A stretch of DNA of 64,000 nucleotides from Pyrrhoderma lamaoense (lineage: Eukaryota > Basidiomycota > Agaricomycetes > Hymenochaetales > Hymenochaetaceae). The translations under genes were made by a program, and so were the position numbers. Positions 62,660 to 64,000 of the stretch are shown in pieces. Numbering within the stretch: position 1 is the stretch's first letter; each line of letters opens with the position of its first letter. Location of the stretch: assembly GCA_002794735.1 (NCBI GenBank), contig NBAZ01000014.1, positions 558,001 to 622,000 of the forward strand. Reading direction: 5' to 3'. Below the pieces are notes generated by a model. It had not been told where the DNA came from, ran no database searches, and was given only the letters and a program-made list of their open reading frames with translations.

Positions 62660-63450
62660 GGTACATTCAAAGTACTGGAAAAGATTAGAGCCTCTGCTTA
62701 TAAACTCGAGTTACCACCCTCTATGAGCCACATACATCCAGTCTTCAATGAAGTTTTTTTACATCCCTACAAGAAGCCTCATTACAAATTGCAACAGAAC
62801 CTGAATAGACCAGAGCTCAAATTGTGGATCAGGAACTAAAGTAGGAGATTGAGGAGATTATAATATCATGATACAATCGGAGACAAAGACAAGCAGAATA
62901 CTTGGTGTATTGGAAGGGGTATGGACCACAAGAGTGAACTTGGGAACCACTGAAGAACCTTGCTAATTCTCAAGAAGCACATCAGGAATTTTTACGAAAG
63001 ATTCTAAATGCTCACAGAAAGCTCACTATTATAGACTACCAAAATATTCATTTTATACCTTTGTTAAAAAACAACTTCTCAGCATGCAACCCCCCTCATT
63101 CCAAGATTGTTTGATTTTATAACCCAGAAATCTTTCTCCTATAAGCAATCGAGTTAATTTCCTTTGAGAAAGGAGTAATATCATACACTTTTTCTTTTTC
63201 TCCTTATGTCACGAACAGGACTAAATTTCTATTTTCTTCTAAGTCCCCTGTTTACCAATGTTGACGTGTTGTTGACATGTTGTTTATTACTTTCAACCAC
63301 ACATTCTCATTGACTCAGCTTACATGACTCATGCATCGCTTACTCATTCTCGCATGACTCATTTATTATTAATTGACTCCACTTTGCAACTGACTCATTC
63401 TTTGATTTATCATCCATTATCCATTGCTTATTAATCATAGTTTCCACAAA

Positions 63451-63458
63451 TATATAAA
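63451..63458 (+). promoter_or_regulatory. TATA box of the LTR
   Basis: TATATAAA lies about 245 bases into the LTR, upstream of the repeated CTGCGAGAGAACT motif. Position and sequence fit a retrotransposon U3/R promoter. Confidence 0.6.
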
Positions 63459-63467
63459 CCCGGCAAT

Positions 63468-63604
63468 CTGCGAGAGAACTCCCCACACACTTCATTTTCT
63501 GACCGTCACCACCATAAGTTAATCTCTTGTAGAGTTTTCTCGCAGGTATGCATATTGTATTAAATAGTACTTGAATATAACTAACTTGTAGAGTTCTCTC
63601 GCAG
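63468..63604. repeat. Inverted and direct repeats within the LTR
   Basis: CTGCGAGAGAACT (63468-63480) is followed by two reverse-complement copies related to AGAGTTCTCTCGCAG, ending at 63545 and 63604. The same three copies occur in the solo LTR in the opposite orientation. In RNA the first could pair with either of the others, giving alternative hairpins. Confidence 0.75.
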
Positions 63605-63767
63605 TGAGACAACAGCTACTGAGTTACTAGTGGTCTTGAGCGCTAAGACGAACTGTGTCTGACGACTATTGTTATTGCCACGTCAGTGCTTACGCAAGCA
63701 ACGAGCTCCTCTAACCACTGCGGTCGTAACATTAGGTTAACTTCACTAAACTCACTACCACTAGTGA

Positions 63768-63941
63768 ATGGACTCATCCAACATTAACCTTGAGGAAAGC
63801 AGTCTTAATCAAACACGCACACAAAGGACCCTCCAGTTCACTTCGCTTATCTGTCAATCGCCAATCATTATCGGGACACTGCTCATTTTTATTGTGGCAC
63901 TACTACTGGTCTTTGTCGTTTTCAAGGTCTCGAAACACTAG
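63768..63941 (+). CDS. Small membrane-protein frame downstream of the LTR
   Basis: A 57-residue frame starts MDSSNINLEESS and contains one strongly hydrophobic segment, IIIGTLLIFIVALLLVFVVF, with a basic end (KVSKH). It lies 36 bases inside the element after the LTR. I do not recognise it; it may be chance or an accessory frame of the retrotransposon. Confidence 0.3.
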   Translation: MDSSNINLEESSLNQTRTQRTLQFTSLICQSPIIIGTLLIFIVALLLVFVVFKVSKH

Positions 63942-63944
63942 ACA

Positions 63945-64000
63945 ATGACAGACACACCCCTCCACCAAGCACGAGCTTGGACACAAGTCGAAATAACAAA
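63945..64000 (+). CDS. Start of a possible gag frame, cut by the window end
   Basis: ATG at 63945 opens a frame MTDTPLHQARAW that is still open at the last base. Placed just after an LTR, it is where gag would begin. Too little is present to assign a family. Confidence 0.35.
   Translation, partial: MTDTPLHQARAWTQVEIT

Larger units (their letters stand above)
57310..63206 (+). mobile_element. Decayed Ty3/gypsy retrotransposon with chromodomain
   Basis: Read in order on the plus strand, ignoring stops: aspartic protease (LDSRYTSSCIDREFV, normally LDSG) with LGKTDLFIGHKWL near 57.53 kb. Reverse transcriptase runs 57.9-58.76 kb (KLDVQWGYNNI, FFSLTNSSATFQGFMN, VVYLDNIFIF in place of YLDD). RNase H runs 58.79-59.22 kb (VDSSDFANRAIL, IFTNHKNITYWTQ). 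Integrase zinc and core parts run 59.33-59.9 kb and 61.68-62.1 kb ([10 protein letters not shown]). A C-terminal chromodomain (YLVYWKGYGPQE) lies near 62.9 kb. It is interrupted at 59908-61682 and 62146-62659 by other elements. Many stop codons and lost catalytic residues show it is inactive. A purine tract near 63160-63177 may mark the start of a degraded 3' LTR. Confidence 0.85.
63207..63731 (+). mobile_element. 5' LTR of an element continuing beyond the window
   Basis: A 525-bp unit beginning TGTCACGAACAGG and ending GGTCGTAACA, homologous to the reverse complement of the solo LTR at 62146-62659. It holds a TATA box on the plus strand followed by short open frames after the LTR, so it is probably the left LTR of a retrotransposon lying to the right. 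No duplicated target site can be seen because the right end is outside the window. Confidence 0.75.

Noticed and set aside
1..64000. CRISPR array, bacterial operon, prophage or rRNA genes
   Set aside because: No regularly spaced repeats, no ribosome-binding sites and pervasive spliceosomal introns; the DNA is eukaryotic.

Overview
This window is a piece of a fungal nuclear chromosome, most likely from a basidiomycete and probably an Agaricomycete. Genes are split by many short GT-AG introns of about 45-90 bases and have short intergenic gaps. The best reading-frame matches are to Dikarya proteins such as SHE9/MDM33, DAD1, YPD1, BMS1, CHL1 and a fungal class II-like heme peroxidase. The right end carries Ty3/gypsy and Ty1/copia debris of the kind common in Agaricomycetes. 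The species cannot be named from the sequence.

Layout. Positions 1-2077 hold the 3' part of a SAM-dependent methyltransferase. It converges on SHE9/MDM33 (2199-3650, minus). A gene-poor stretch (3651-7900) follows, then a short protein-kinase-C-like kinase (7902-9343) and another gene-poor stretch (9344-12263). A dense housekeeping block then runs from 12264 to 56483: NADPH-cytochrome P450 reductase, SET5-like methyltransferase, short-chain dehydrogenase, DAD1, heme peroxidase, a membrane-anchored SET protein, DDB1, a CAX/VNX1-type cation/proton antiporter, a CaiB/BaiF CoA-transferase, MYG1 exonuclease, a Cep57/Ppc89-like spindle-pole protein, BMS1, YPD1, an ornithine cyclodeaminase/mu-crystallin protein, a SUGCT-like CoA-transferase, the E1 subunit of 2-oxoglutarate dehydrogenase (KGD1) and the helicase CHL1. 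Positions 56500-64000 are a nested retrotransposon cluster. A decayed copia fragment abuts a decayed gypsy element. The gypsy element is interrupted by a 1775-bp TG...CA insertion with a 5-bp target duplication and by a 514-bp solo LTR with its own duplication. A further LTR element starts at 63207 and runs off the window.

The genes are mainly unrelated housekeeping functions in alternating convergent and divergent pairs, not a pathway cluster. The one metabolically suggestive pair is SUGCT and KGD1, which share a 199-bp intergenic region: KGD1 makes succinyl-CoA and SUGCT-type enzymes use it. No convincing new multi-gene system was found.

The most important practical observation concerns sequence quality. 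At least ten conserved genes each need one extra base, and KGD1 needs three, to restore one reading frame. In nearly all of them the exon lengths sum to a multiple of three only after that base is added. Several of the sites are G or C runs. Missing bases in the consensus are the simplest explanation, so the broken genes here should not be called pseudogenes without read support. Exon coordinates below were worked out by eye from splice sites and reading-frame continuity and may be off by a base or two.
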